DNA of 64,000 bases from positions 2,768,490 through 2,832,489 of the forward strand of contig NW_025064880.1 of NCBI RefSeq assembly GCF_019112545.1, written 5' to 3'. This DNA comes from Guyanagaster necrorhizus (taxonomy: Eukaryota; Basidiomycota; Agaricomycetes; Agaricales; Physalacriaceae). Positions 1-11,850 of this stretch are shown here, one piece after another. Both the position numbers and the translations under genes were made by a program. The notes beneath the pieces were generated by a model that was given only the letters and a program-made list of their open reading frames with translations, searched no databases and was not told the DNA's origin. The first letter of the stretch is position 1, and the number at the start of each line of letters is the position of its first letter.

Positions 1-93
1 CTAGTTGTGCTTACTAAGCCCTTCCCGTGATCCCATGCTATGACTAAGCATAAATAAAGGAGAAACGAAAGGAAAAAAGGTAAAATCGTAACA
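1..93 (-). repeat. Partial 3' LTR of the gypsy element
   Basis: Bases 1-93 repeat 7638-7730 almost exactly and end in the same TAACA terminus. The rest of this LTR lies to the left of the window. Confidence 0.95.
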
Positions 94-106
94 TTACCCC
101 CTCGTT
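94..106 (-). other. Polypurine tract of the gypsy element
   Basis: On the minus strand this reads AACGAGGGGGTAA directly before the LTR start TGTTA. It is the usual position and composition of the plus-strand primer of an LTR retrotransposon. Confidence 0.75.
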
Positions 107-126
107 AAGACCATCGTCCCGATGGC

Positions 127-3100
127 TTAATTAAGGGATAATTCATAGTCGTGTATGGCGGTGTCTGCATTCATGTACTTTTCGTTCACCCACTGGTTTG
201 ATTCGGGCCCGTACCCTTTCCAGCTGACTAGGTAGTCAACTGTTGTAGTCATGCCTCCACCTTTTGCTTTGACCCGTCGTAGTTTATGGTTTAAGACTTG
301 GTCGATTTCGAAGTGTTCCTCGTCATCGATCAAGTCTGGTGGCGGTGGAGGCGGCGTTTGTTGATTAGGGAATGCTGGCGCGATGTAGGGGTGTAGTAGT
401 GCTTCGTTGAAGACATCGTGGATCTTCCACTGGGGTGGAAGTCGTAGTTTATATGCGCTTTGTCCGATGGATTTTATGATCGTGAATGGGCCGGTACGTT
501 TGTCGTCAAGTTTTTTCTTTGGTCGTGGTAAATGGAGATTCGTGGTATCCAGCCATACTTTGTCGTTTGGCTGGTAAACATGACTTGACTGATGATGTTT
601 GTCGTAGGACTTTTTCATTGTTGCCACGGCTCGTTCTAGCGCTATCTTTGTTTCGTTATGGATTCGTTCCATGTCGGCTGCAAAGTCAGATGATGCAGAT
701 GTAGTTGTCCGAAGACGACTCGTCTGTGTGATATGTGGGTGACGCCCGTGGTTTACGAAAAATAGGGTTTTTCCCGTTGCCGAGTGGATGCGATTGTTAT
801 GTTGGAAGGCGGCAAGTGCGAGCCACTCCGTCCAATCGTCTTGCCGATAGTTGATGAAGAGTCGTAAATACTTTTCGACTTCTTGGTTTGCGCGTTCCGT
901 TTGCCCGTCTGTTTGGGGGTGGTAGGCGGTCGACGCGTTCTGTTTGATGTTTAGGATGCAGTACAGGTCGGTAATGAATTTTGAAACGAATTGAGAGCCT
1001 CTGTCCGAGATTATGACCTGGGGCATCCCGTATTTGGCATATACTTCATCCCACAGGATTTTGGCCCACCCTTCAGAGTTTAACTCTGTGGAGCATGGGA
1101 TTGGGATGATTGCTTTGGAGAACCGGTCTACTATGACGAGGATGGCATTGTACCCATTACACTCAGGAAGTCCGGTGATCATGTCGACCGAGATATGCGT
1201 CCATGGGGCCGAAGGTACCTCGTTAGGGTGTAGCGGTGCTGCCCGGGCCTGTGTAGAGGATTTCCCTCGTTGACAGATTTCGCAGGCTTTGACGTAACTT
1301 GCTATATCATTCCCCATCTTTGGCCACCAGTATTCTCGTAAGACGAGTTCTTTTGTTTTTGCAATACCTGGGTGTCCAGCCGTTATGTGGTCATGGCAGG
1401 TGGCGATAATTTCACCGCGTAGTGGTTGATCTCGGGGGATGTAAATGCGCCCGTCATAGCGAATTAAGCCTCCTTCTTTTGTCATTCCCCGTTCATGATT
1501 GAGTGAGGGGGCCACTCGTTGATCCCACTTGCGACTGTCTCGCGTCGCACTCTTGATACGTTCGTGTATTTCTTCCTCTGTTGGCATTATCATGGCTCGG
1601 AAATGCTCCGGCCTTAACAATGTCACTCCTTCGTTGTCGGTTCCTCCCTGATCGTGATCTGACCGTCGGCTGAGTAAATCGGCTTTTTTGTTTGCCGTTC
1701 CTGCCTTGTGGTGCAGAGTGTATTGGTATTGACTGAGTTCTGTTACCCAGCGAGCTTGTCATCGGTTAAGTTTCTGCGGTTGTCGAAAGTATCGTAAGTT
1801 CTGGTGGTCTGTCCAGACCTCGAATACTTTCTCAGCTCCGATAAGATAATGCCGCCATTCTTCCAGGGCCAACATAATGGCGAGTAATTCCTTGTCATAG
1901 ATCTCGTAGTTCCGCTCCGTGATGGTCAAGGCTTTTGAGAGGAAGGCGACAGGCCGCCATTTCCCACTTTGCTCCTGTGAGAGAACAGCTCCTATTGCCT
2001 CTTCGCTCAAGTCGGCTTCCACCCTGAATGTCCCTTCCTGTGTTGGAATGGCCAATACGACATCTTCCACTAGTCGCCGTTTGAGATCTTCAAAGGCGGC
2101 CTGCTGAGAGAGCCTCCATTGCCAGGGGGCGTTGCCTGTTAGCTGCGTCATTGGATGAACGATCTTGCTATAGTCACGAATGAATCGTCGATAGAAGTTC
2201 GTGAATCCGAGGAATGACTGTAATTCCTTTTTCTTGCCAGGTTTCGGCCACTCAGTGACCCCCGCCACTTTTATTGGGTCCATCCATATGCTCCCCTCGC
2301 TGATAATTACTCCAAGATACTCTGTTTCGAGTACCTCGAACTCGCATTTCTCCGCTTTGAGGAACAGTTTGTGCTTCCTCATTAGGGACAACACCTTCCG
2401 CACTAGGTTCCGATGCTCTTCCCTTGTTTTAGACATGATTAAAATGTCGTCGAGGTAAATCGTTACCTTCCCGGTGGCAATGAGATCTTTAAAGATGTCG
2501 TTCATCATCCACTGGAAGGTAGCCGGGGAGTTCGTGAGCCCAAAGAACATGACCGTTGGTTCAAACAGTCCCCGATTGGTGCGGAAGGCAGCCTTCCATT
2601 CATCCCCCTCCTTAATCCGGACGTTGTTGTATCCCCATCGCACGTCGAGCTTTGTATAGTATCTGGCACCCCGGAGTTTGTCCATTAACTCTGAGATAAG
2701 AGGTAGCGGATACCGGTTCTTGATGGTCATCTCATTGAGCTTTCGATAATCTTGGACTGGTCGGAGCTTCCCATCCTTCTTTTTGACAAAAAAGAAAGGG
2801 GAAGCCATGGGGGATTTGGAGGGGCGGATCCTCCCGCTGGATAGGTTTTCGTCTAGGAACTTGTCAAGTTCCTGTTGCTCGTAGTGACTGAGCGGGGAGG
2901 TTTTGCAGTCTAGGTTGGCGTTGGCATTAGGGACCAATTCGATTGCATGATCCCAGGGCTTGGGAGCAGGCAATTCGTTGAAGCTTTCTTTCTCAAAAAG
3001 GTCCCTATAGTCCTGTACCCATTCAGGTACCATCTCTTCGAACGTCTTTTCATCCTTTCCTTGGTTCGCTTTAGCGGCCAGGTCATTTGCATGATGAATG

Positions 3101-4161
3101 GCCCGTATGTGAATTTCCTTCTGGAGGTCCACCACGAGTATGGTTTCCCCATCCTCCATCTCTTCATCCCACCAATCCTCGGGATCTTCATCCGGTAATT
3201 CGAATGGGACCTTCCTACATCGGCACCTGGTGAAGGTAATCCGTCCGGTCTTCCAGTTGATTAGCGGGTTGTGACAGATCAGCCAGTCATGGCCGAGGAA
3301 GAGTTCCTTTGTTCCGAGATCTGTTACCGCCAGATCGATCCGTTCGGAGTGATCTCCGATGGTTAATCTGAGCTCGACGAATTCGGTGATGGAGCCTGCC
3401 TGATTTTTTGTTCCATCGGCGTTGTATACTGGTATTGGGGCCGCCGTTGCCCTAGTGGGGAGGTGATGTTTGTTGACAAAGGCTCGGTTAATGGAGCTCC
3501 CTGTGCAGCCGCTGTCGATCAGGGCAGTTACCTGATGCATGGCTCGGGAGGTTAACACCTCGATCTGCCCCTTTGTGGTTAGGTCTCGTCCGGGGGTCTT
3601 AGTTCGTAAGATGTATTTTTTTGGTCCCCGGAGTTTGTCTAGCCATTCGAGGGTGCGATTGCGTTCTGTCCTTCTGATTCCTTCTATCAGCTCGTCTACT
3701 ACCTCTTCGGCCCTTGTTCGATGGATCCAATTGCGAAGTACGGCCTTTGCCACTGCTTCGTCCTTGGCATCCTTGATGGCCCTCCATGTCCACTCGGTAT
3801 CGAATGGTTTGAGCCACGTGGTGGGACCCTCTGTCCCGGTTCGGCCCGTGGGCATTTGAGTTTTTTGTTTCAACTCTTTGGGTTGTGTGTGTAATCGTGG
3901 TATATTCGAATGCGTATTTACTGCCGTAGCTACAGAAGTATCATAAGCGTGTCCAACGATGGGAGCCTGCACACCATGTAGTCCTTTGGCCGATCCAGTG
4001 GAGTCGCTCACTGGTCGGCCTTGTCTTTTACTTCCTCGATCTTTGTCTCCTTCCCCAATTCCTTGTCTTCTTTCTGCAGTTCGGCGATCTGCGCCCTGAT
4101 GTCTTTGCGGGTTCGCTTCTTCTTCGGGCAGTCTTTGGCCATGTGCCCCTTTAATCCGCAA
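127..4161 (-). pseudogene. pol: Gypsy Pol polyprotein (PR-RT-RH-IN-chromodomain) with one internal TGA
   Basis: One reading frame runs from about 4161 to 127, interrupted once by TGA at 1759-1761. Visible in order: aspartic protease core IDSGCTGSS near 3520-3500; reverse transcriptase with YLDD near 2459-2448; RNase H up to the stop; then the integrase zinc finger (H-H-C-C, ending CEICQRGK), the integrase core with Asp in SVDMITG, Asp in ISDRGSQF and Glu in RANQEVEKY; a GPF/Y-type module; and a C-terminal chromodomain ending VSWKGYGPESNQW. The TGA sits in RNase H between LNR and QARW, where these elements normally carry a second Arg, so CGA to TGA at a CpG is the likely lesion. Gag and Pol are in different frames and overlap at about 4161-4008, implying programmed frameshifting in the parent element. 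The first about 60 codons overlap Gag and may not be translated in this frame. Confidence 0.93.
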
Positions 4162-5798
4162 TTAAAACACTTCCCCTCCTTCTTCAACCGATCGATGTCC
4201 ATGGGTTTCCCGGTCCCGGTGTAGGTTGTACCGGTTCCGGTCTTCTGGGTGCTGTATGATGGGGTGGTCGTCGTGGAGCCTGGAGGTTTTCCGGCAGTTT
4301 GCCCCGACTTGTTCGGGGTTGGCGGGGTCGGCTTCTTGGAGTACTCCTGCAGCGTCGTTGCCTCCGCTTTCTGCCTTTGTCGCTCTTTGTACATCTCGAT
4401 GATTTGTTCTTTCCACTCGTCATATCCTACGGGCATCAGCATCTTGACGCCCATAGCCGAGATCATCATGAGGTACGAAGAGGGGACTCCTCGTTTGAGC
4501 GCTTCAACCATCCTTCCGTCGTTGGCGGTATCTTCTCTAATACCTGCGAGTTTGGCAAGCCTCTCGAGCTCGTCAAAGTAGTCAGTCGCAGCCTTGTCCT
4601 CCATCTTATATTCTTTGATCTTTTGTTTGTGTACCTCTTGGACAGCAGGGTCAATGAACTTGTCGTTTAGCATTCGTTTGAACACCGGCCACGAGGGATA
4701 ACGGTAGTGCTCCCTAGTGGTGGATCGAAAGTTTGGGGAGATCAAGATCCACCACGTTTTGGCCTTGTCCTCCAGATAAGAAGTGGCGAATGCGACTTTG
4801 TTCATATCGGTGCTGATGTACCCGATATAGACTTCGAAGTACTGTTCGCAGTCGACAAGGAATCGATCAATATCGTCAGAAGCTCCCTTGAAGGGGCAGG
4901 GCTTCCGGAGGAGGTCAGGGTGACATTGTAAGACGTTGGCATTCTGTGGGAGGGCACCCATGGGGTTGGGCCAGCCGTCGAATGGTGGTTGCTTCCATTC
5001 TGTGGGTGGTCCGGGGAAAGAGTGTAAGGAGTTGTCATCGGCGACTGGGCTACCTTTTGGTTCGACAACCCGGACAATTACTCTGTCTCGTATTGTGAAT
5101 CCGAGGCGGACTGCCTCGGGGTCGTCCCGAACGGGATCCTTCCTGCTTGATTCTGCTTGGTCCGGGGGGGGTTGTCCACCAAGGAGCCGACTTCCACTGC
5201 GGGTCCAGGGGTTCTGGGTTTGGACGGCCTGCCATGCCGGTCGATTTCTGCTTCAGATGAGTCGCGATGCCATGCTTCGGATCGACGGGCTATCTTCGGC
5301 CCGACTCCGAGTAGAGGGGGCGGTGTAGATTGCTCGCTTTGGTGGGATGGGGGGAGTATGCGGCATTGGTGCCAGTACCTTCGGCTTGTCAGTTGGTCGA
5401 TATGGGGGTATCGGCGCGAGCGGGTCTTCTGGATGCCGCCGCCCATACTCTTTCCATGCATACTCCATCGCGGCATACTGTAAAACTTTTTCTTTTTCAG
5501 TTCCTTCCGTATACCTGTATTCAAGTCCTAAGGGCGTCGCTTGCCAGCGCACGTCCCGCCATAAATAATTCCTTCCCTGCTCGTACAATTCTTGATACTC
5601 CCTGCTTCTGGCTCTTTCAAGCTCCTCTCGCAGTGCTTCTTCATCTGTATCTTCTCCTGCTCATTCCAGTCGTCGTCGGTATGGATCATCACTGTCCTCG
5701 TCGTCCTCCTCATCGCCCTCGTCCCCGCTGTCCTCTTCCTCGAGGAGGGAACTGACGGGCTGGTCGAAGATGGATGGCGCGGCTGGTCGAAGGGTCAT
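4008..5798 (-). pseudogene. gag: Gypsy Gag with CCHC zinc knuckle, two internal TGA codons
   Basis: The frame runs from a candidate Met at 5798 to the stop at 4008-4010. It starts with a strongly acidic stretch (EEEDSGDEGDEEDDED), then a charged helical part, a proline-rich linker, the capsid-like part starting near MGALPQNANV with the KTWW motif, and the nucleocapsid knuckle CFNCGLKGHMAKDC near 4170. TGA codons interrupt it at 5661-5663 (context GAA TGA GCA) and 5253-5255 (ATC TGA AGC). The frame is otherwise continuous and reads naturally on both sides, so both look like CGA to TGA changes. The same frame stays open upstream to 7049, but that part overlaps ORF1 and looks like a shadow frame, so the exact start is inferred. 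Confidence 0.85.
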
Positions 5799-7266
5799 CG
5801 GGGACCCTTCCGTTGACTTGGGTGCTTGGCCCATCGTCCCCTCGATCACTGGTTCGAGCGATGGGAGGGCTCCTGAGCCGGCTGTAGCGCGTCCCGCCAC
5901 GCGCTCTTGTCTCCTCCAGTTCTCGGCTATAGACGCTGAAGAGTCGTTGGAACTCGGGGTTAAGGAACTGTCGAGCGACCCTGCTGTCCAGGAATCGCTG
6001 GAGAGCCCTGTCGGGGACGTGGGCATTGTCGGGTACTCGGAGCCCGTAGGCTCCGAGGACGGAATCGGCGTCGGAGGAGATGGTATCGGTGCGGGCGGGG
6101 TATTCGAGGCTGACAGGTCAGGGTCTCTCAGCATTTCCTCGCCTGATCGCCTCGTCCCAGCTGACGATGCTGGCAGGTCCCGTCCATGGGTCATCGTCTG
6201 AGTCGGGCTCTCTGAAGGGAGATCCGGCATTGGTTCGGAGCTCATACTCCCTAGGGGAGGCTGACCCCATCCTTTCGACCTCCTCCCTTCTTCTTTGCTC
6301 TCTTCCCTGTCTGTCATACTCTGCGGCCTCGTACTGCTCTCGGGCCTCCTCTCGGACATAGTCAGCGAGCTCCTCCTGGGTTCGCCTGATTTCTTCCTCC
6401 CGGTTCTGATTCTGCTGCTGCTGCCATACGGCTTCATCGTAGTCGAAGGGAACGGCAAGGTCCCAGTCTGGGAATACCCGGTGTATGATTCGTCTTGTTG
6501 CAGCTCTTCCCCTTTCGCTAGCGGTCTCGTTTTCGGGCTCACTCCCGACATGGAGGTGCCGATAGGGATCCCCTGCTGCCGAGATGGCAATGTCCGTGTT
6601 GTCGTAGTCGGGGTGGATTGTTCTTCCTCGCGGATCGTCGACCCCCAGCCTGCTGACGGATGGGCTGGGGTCGGAGTTGGGCTCAGTGGGGGTCTCGGGG
6701 GGGTTCTGGGGGGTGTGGGGACCTTCGTGGGGTCCCACAGCCATCCGAGCGGCATCAAGGGAGTCCCGAGCACGGTTTCCAATCCCTGAGGGAATTGGGA
6801 AGGCAGAATGCTCGGGGGAGCTGGCCGGAGTGACGTAGTTGGAGACCTCGGCGGGCTCCTGAGCGACGTTCGTCGTCCATGGGTTCCAGAACCCTGTGAG
6901 AGCAGGGTGGTGGTCTCCGATGTGTCGTCGGGGGTGTTCGGGTCCTTCTTCCTCATGAAGGCTCCTCTGATCCGGGTCGCTATTCCCGGCTTCTGGTACG
7001 GGTCCCCCTTGCGGGAAGAAGGACGTTCTGGCGGAGGGGGGGATGTCATGGAAGGGGAGGTCGGGGGTTACGTTTCGTAGTATTTGTTGAATATGCTGGA
7101 ATGCTTGATAGTGCCTGACTATCCAGGCTGCTACTGATTGTCTTCCGTGGCAAAGGGTGATGATGGCTAAGAGACCGAGCAGTGTTCCGATGATAGAAGC
7201 TATCAGCTCGAAGAAATCGTGATTCAGGTCTGCGGTTGTTACTGGAGGCATTCGGTTTCTCAGCAC
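5710..7266 (-). pseudogene. ORF1 upstream of Gag in the gypsy element, one internal TGA
   Basis: First open frame after the primer-binding site. It begins with Met at 7266 and has a hydrophobic segment near residues 18-43 (FFELIASIIGTLLGLLAIIT) that could be a membrane anchor. A proline-rich region follows, then a Gln/Glu/Arg-rich helical stretch (NREEEIRRTQEELADYV) that looks like a coiled coil. It stops at TGA 6118-6120 after 382 codons, but the frame remains open with similar composition to 5710-5712, so the full frame is about 518 residues with a CGA to TGA lesion. I do not recognise the product. An extra ORF before Gag is unusual for Ty3/gypsy; that this frame, not the overlapping one, is the coding one is inferred from composition only. 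Confidence 0.55.
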
Positions 7267-7293
7267 AATTGGGCTTGAGAAAGGGAACGAGGA

Positions 7294-7306
7294 AGCTTCG
7301 AGCTAA
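7294..7306 (-). other. Self-complementary primer-binding site
   Basis: One base inside the 5' LTR end lies TTAGCTCGAAGCT (minus strand). It is perfectly complementary over 13 nt to the LTR segment 7459-7471, predicted to be the RNA 5' end. This matches the self-priming of Tf1-type elements, not a tRNA-primed site. Confidence 0.7.
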
Positions 7307-7307
7307 T

Positions 7308-7730
7308 TGTTAGGCCCAAGCGTCATGTGGACTGATACACGTGATAAACAGATGTTCCTTCGCACTTTGAGGAATCACCTGAGTTCACTTATATGTATAT
7401 CCGAACAGTGTGACTCAAGGTCAGTAGTAGACTCGAGGTAGAATGGTGTGAATAAACTTTAGCTCGAAGCTGGGGTTACCAGCAAGAGCTGTCGGTCTTA
7501 AATACTATACAGATGATGCTAATAATATGACTACTTATTGTGTCGACTTGTGTCCATGGTGCTCGTTGTCCTTGAGCATCGTTGTTGTACATAATAGGGT
7601 AACCGTGCATCGTCGAGTGTTGTTGTTTCTAGGCGGCCTAGTTGTGCTTACTAAGCCCTTCCCGCGATCCCATGCTATGACTAAGCATAAATAAAGGAGA
7701 AACGAAAGGAAAAAAGGTAAAATCGTAACA
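7308..7730 (-). repeat. 5' LTR of the gypsy element (423 bp)
   Basis: Bounded by TGTTA at 7308 and TAACA at 7730 on the plus strand. Its last 93 bases match the fragment at the left window edge. Predicted transcription start is near 7471, so U3 is about 7730-7472 and R plus U5 about 7471-7308. Confidence 0.92.
7498..7504 (-). promoter_or_regulatory. TATA-like box of the gypsy LTR
   Basis: The minus strand reads TATTTAA 27-33 nt upstream of position 7471. That position is the first base of the 13-nt segment complementary to the primer-binding site, so promoter spacing and self-priming predict the same RNA 5' end. Confidence 0.6.
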
Positions 7731-7949
7731 TTCCCATCTTATAAAAGCTCATCCATACAGTTTCCAGCTTTATGATATCTAACCAATTTTCATCTAGTAT
7801 TACTACATTCTTAATATACAAGTCTCTAGTGAGCTTTTTTGTCAATGTCCTTCATCCCTCAAATCTACATGATCTTGAGTCTGTCCACCAATGTTGAGAG
7901 TATCATCACATTGGCAAAAACAATGTGAAAACCTTGTTGAAGATTGTGT

Positions 7950-10900
7950 TAAAGATACTGTTAATGTTCTTGACTTTGCAGACAGACTTTAGTCTCTCAT
8001 CTGAGGCTGCAAGAGACTATACCAAACTTCTGCTGGAATGAATCAAATAAGCTGATCCAAGGATAACAAGTGATATATCTTCTAATATTGAAGACACTGG
8101 AGCTGCAGATGACAGAGAGGTCACTTCTCCAGATCTGTTTCAGAATGGAATTGAGGAGTGTCAAAAGGATGAGCTGAGAATAGCACTAGGATGCTAAAGC
8201 TTATGCAGTTGAAGAGACAGTTTGAGCATCTCTACATTCAAAACTTCAATTCCTTCACCAAAGACCAACTACTAATGAATCTCAAAACTCCATTGCAGCC
8301 ATGCCCTATTGTAGTCTATATTGATGAGAAAGTCTGGTTACACTATGCCAAGTGTCCTTTCCATATAGATGTTTAGAGCAATTTCAGATTCTTATTCTTT
8401 CTCAGATTCTTCACTCCTTATCCATTCTTTCTTCAGACATGAAGTGGCTGTCATTCACATTATTCTCTGCTGCCAAAAGGGTGATAGTATCTTGCAAAAA
8501 ATTGGAATCTGAATATCTGCCAAGATCCATACACCAATCACTATAGGCATAGCACCTGCAATAAGTGTAGTGTGAGACACTGGGCTTAAGATATTATCAA
8601 ATATGCCAATCTTCTCCAAGCCAAATGAAGAATCAGATTTAGAACAGATAACAGTAAAGGTAGCAGCAGCAGAGTCTAAATCCTTAAGGCCTCAAAAACA
8701 CAAGAGCAAAGATCAGAATGCTGGCTCACATTTCAAATAGGACTATATCTGGTCAGATCTATCTTCACCTTCTGCATCTACATCTTCTGCTGCTCAATCT
8801 ATTGAATTTGCCAACTCTCTACTCTCTCCACTATTATATCTACTTAATGATTCACATGTGCAGGCCATGTTACATACTCTAAAAGACTTTATAGTGGTTG
8901 ACACATCTTTCAATATCAACTGTTTAGACAATATTCTTTGATTTCATCCAAATGCACCTCTTGTTTCTTTAATTATTCACAGTCTCTATGATGAGTTTGG
9001 TCTCTTGATCTGAGCAAATGAGAAGACTTGCTCAGTGACAAAATAGAGAATTATGCTTTAGACCCTAGAGACATCAACAATATCTGAGCATTTCATGATT
9101 GAGAGATTGCTGCAGAGCACTGGTCACTATTCCTGCCAGAAGGATTTATACTCTTACTAGGAATAAAGGTTTCTCCTATGTTCATGGTTTAGCAGGAAGA
9201 AAAACCCTGCATCAAAATGGATCATATCTTCTCTGGTTTAAATGCAGGAACCTCAGCTAGTGATATAAAAGTCAAATACAATGATATCCATCCATTTAGT
9301 AAAGTCTATATAATGCCAGAAAGCAACACTCCAATACTGATTTTATTCTCTAAAAAGTGATGTTGCAAAGGTTTTTCTAAATCTACCTACACATTCTTTA
9401 TGGCAGATCCATCAAGTGGTAATCATTGACAACAGATATCATATTGTTAGACAGCTGGTTTTTAGAAGCCTCACTTCACCTCAAATTTAGTGTTTGCTTT
9501 TGGCTTTGTTGTGCTAGATCAGAATCCACCATCTGAATATCATTAATCTCTATATCTATATGGATAACTTTTGGCTGGGATTTCAGCAATCATTTGATCT
9601 TTTATTGAGATGATCTGCACTCAGCATAGCAAGTACAGCTTCTGATATTTTGAGAATACATTTCCTGTCCTTTTAATGATCTAAAACAGATGCACAGCTA
9701 ATCCCTCAAAATTATTGGATTCTAGATCAATGCAAACCAAGAGAGCATCTCTCTCATGCAACAATCTATCACTGATGCAAAAGCCAAACTCAAATCCTTT
9801 TTTTCAACATCTGATAGAGCACTAAACCTACAGAAATAGCAGCATTTAGGTGAATACTTAAATTGGGTTTTAAACATTCTGCCTGCCATAAGGCTATTCT
9901 ACTCTTTTCTCACTATACAAAAAAATAGCTGAAAAGACTCATCTTTTTACAAAGATCTTTATCAATGCTACTGTCAAAAAAGACTTGTCATATTTTCATC
10001 TATCTTTCTAAATTTAGTTGGCATTCACTTCATCAACTCAACTGCATGGACTGATTCAGATGCTGACATAATAATCTAAACTGATGCTAGTTTAAAAAAT
10101 GCATTATCATTTGTCTTTGCTGGAAATGAGTTCATCTACCAGCTTTGATCACCTTCTTTCAAAACAATAATCAACATCTTCTTTCTTCAACTTGTTGCCA
10201 TTCTTTCAGCAATCCATCACACAGTATATTTACTCAAACCCCTTCAATATCTCCTACTCTTTACTGATAGTCTTGACTCTATTATCACATTCAATTCTCT
10301 GTTTATATCTGAATCTTTATATAACAGACCCTTGCTTGTAGCAGCAGGTCTCATACTCATATCAGAAATCAATGTTCAGATCCAACATATTGATGAAAAA
10401 AACAATATTAGGGCTGATATACTATTATGACTTCTTCTCAATGAATATCATCACAAATTTTCCACTGACTACATCTGCATCTCTATTCCTCCAAGAGATC
10501 TATTGCTGATGTAATAGAAAAAAATCTTTTAGCTGTGCTGGGTGAGCATGCTCTTTGCATTACTCATCCAGCTTTCTCTCTCTCTCTCCTTGACAAATGC
10601 ATCTATTTTCTTCAAGCTCATGCAATTGAGCTCAGAGCAGCAAAAGGATATGCTACTGAAGTATGCAATTATATTCAATTTTGCATCATCCACTCTCCAC
10701 CACTCAAACCTACAGCACTTATGCTCAGTAGATATACTGCATATACATTCTAGTTCATCACATCTTGCCCAAAATATCTGATAGGAGCCTGTCACTTTAT
10801 AAAAGATCTTTATCCTGACTTCAACAAAAATAAAAGATATCTCATAGTGCAAAGAATCATTCATGGCTCACAAAAGATGAGAGATGATCCCATCTCTCAA

Positions 10901-11655
10901 AAATTACCTCTTCAAGTACACTATTTAATCACCTTCTCTCTCTTTGTTAGCATTTCAGAATCTTGTGATAATCTTCTCTTTACCACTATTCTTTCCTGCT
11001 GTTTCTATGGATGCCACTGGTTAGATGAGCTCATATAGAAAAACAAAAAATAACTTCAAGACTTCTGCAATATAGTTAAATGCTCCTTCTTGATTTTTTG
11101 AAAAAATGATGCTCAGTATCATCTTCTACATCATAAATCTGATTCTTTCTACTATAGCACTGATATCTTATTCACATGACAGAAGCTGACAGATCCTGTC
11201 CAACTCTTATTGCAATATATCAGATATCATGATTGCTTCTATAGTCTACAAGCTCCACTCCTCTGAGAAAATAGTGACATTTCATCTTAGAATTAGTTTA
11301 ACAAAAAATGCTTTACAATACTAATTAGAGACTTTAGTGGTCATTCAGCTAGAGCTGAAGGAGCAACATTCTATAAATCTCTTGGTCTCTCAGAATCCAT
11401 TATTCTGACTCTCAGACATTGGTTCTCAAAAGCTTAGACTACTTATATATGAGAACACTCCACCTTATGAGTGCAACTACAACTGGCATACTTATATATC
11501 CATTATCTTATGCTCTAACTTCTTGCAACTCACTCAAACTCATTAAATCACCACTACCCTTACCACTTACTATCAAAGACTATTATAGCTGTTTATATGC
11601 TGAAATCAGACTGAGAGCAGTTTTCTGGCTCTCATTGTATCTAACCACATCTTAA
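7950..11655 (+). mobile_element. Relic of a tyrosine-recombinase (DIRS-like) retroelement
   Basis: No long frame survives, but conserved pieces in the right order can be read. A possible zinc-knuckle remnant lies near 8555-8600. An RNase H-like stretch lies at about 10040-10500, with TDAS, FTDSLDSI and a terminal HIDEKNNIRADIL, like the end of retroelement RNase H domains. A tyrosine-recombinase domain lies at about 10540-11460, with DFSGHSARAEGATFYKSLGL near 11330 followed by a W...A..YI.EH block, which is the conserved recombinase C-terminal region containing the catalytic Arg. Reverse transcriptase must lie at about 9200-9950 but is too decayed for me to place motifs. Ends, terminal repeats and exact family are not resolved. 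Confidence 0.7.
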
Positions 11656-11755
11656 TCTTTGAGCAAGTAGTAGAGACACTAAAATTTTGCTGTTTTTTGT
11701 TGGTGTGTCTAATAAAATACCAGTCATTAACTTTATACACTTTTATATTACCACT

Positions 11756-11850
11756 TTTCTTTTAGCTCAGTTGGTAGAGTGCATCACTAGTATACTTAGT
11801 CATTGGTGTGATTTATGATGAGGTCAGTTGTTCAAGTCTGCTAAAGAAAA
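11756..11850 (+). tRNA. Intron-containing tRNA-Thr(AGU)-like sequence
   Basis: A full cloverleaf can be drawn: acceptor stem TTTCTTT (11756-11762) with AAAGAAA (11843-11849), seven perfect pairs; D arm TAGCTCAGTTGGTAGAG; anticodon stem CATCA (11782-11786) with TGATG (11816-11820); loop with anticodon AGT at 11789-11791; a 22-nt intron at the canonical place after position 37 (11793-11814); T loop TTCAAGT. One mismatch lies in the T stem, the B box departs from GGTTCGANNCC, and the first base is T, which is unusual. It lies in the CpG-free block, so it is probably a mutated gene, but the perfect acceptor stem is surprising for decay. Confidence 0.55.

Larger units (their letters stand above)
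1..7730 (-). mobile_element. Ty3/gypsy chromodomain LTR retrotransposon, 3' LTR cut by window edge
   Basis: The element reads right to left: 5' LTR (7308-7730), primer-binding site, ORF1, Gag, Pol, polypurine tract (94-106) and the end of the 3' LTR (1-93). The 93 bases at the left edge match the end of the right LTR with one visible difference (position 28 versus 7664), so insertion is recent. Pol order is protease, reverse transcriptase, RNase H, integrase, chromodomain, which places it among chromoviruses. CpG is normal here but absent in the DNA to the right, so the element appears to have entered an already CpG-purged region. The outer target duplication cannot be checked because the left end lies outside the window. 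Coding is interrupted by four in-frame TGA codons and no other clear lesion. Confidence 0.95.

Noticed and set aside
5661..7049. Long minus-strand frame of 462 codons overlapping ORF1
   Set aside because: Its sequence is Ser/Pro/Arg-rich and looks like a shifted reading of the helical ORF1 sequence. Only its last part (from about 5798) joins naturally to Gag.
8191..8546. Two plus-strand open frames in the CpG-free block
   Set aside because: Short, overlapping in different frames and inside a decayed retroelement; no gene of their own.
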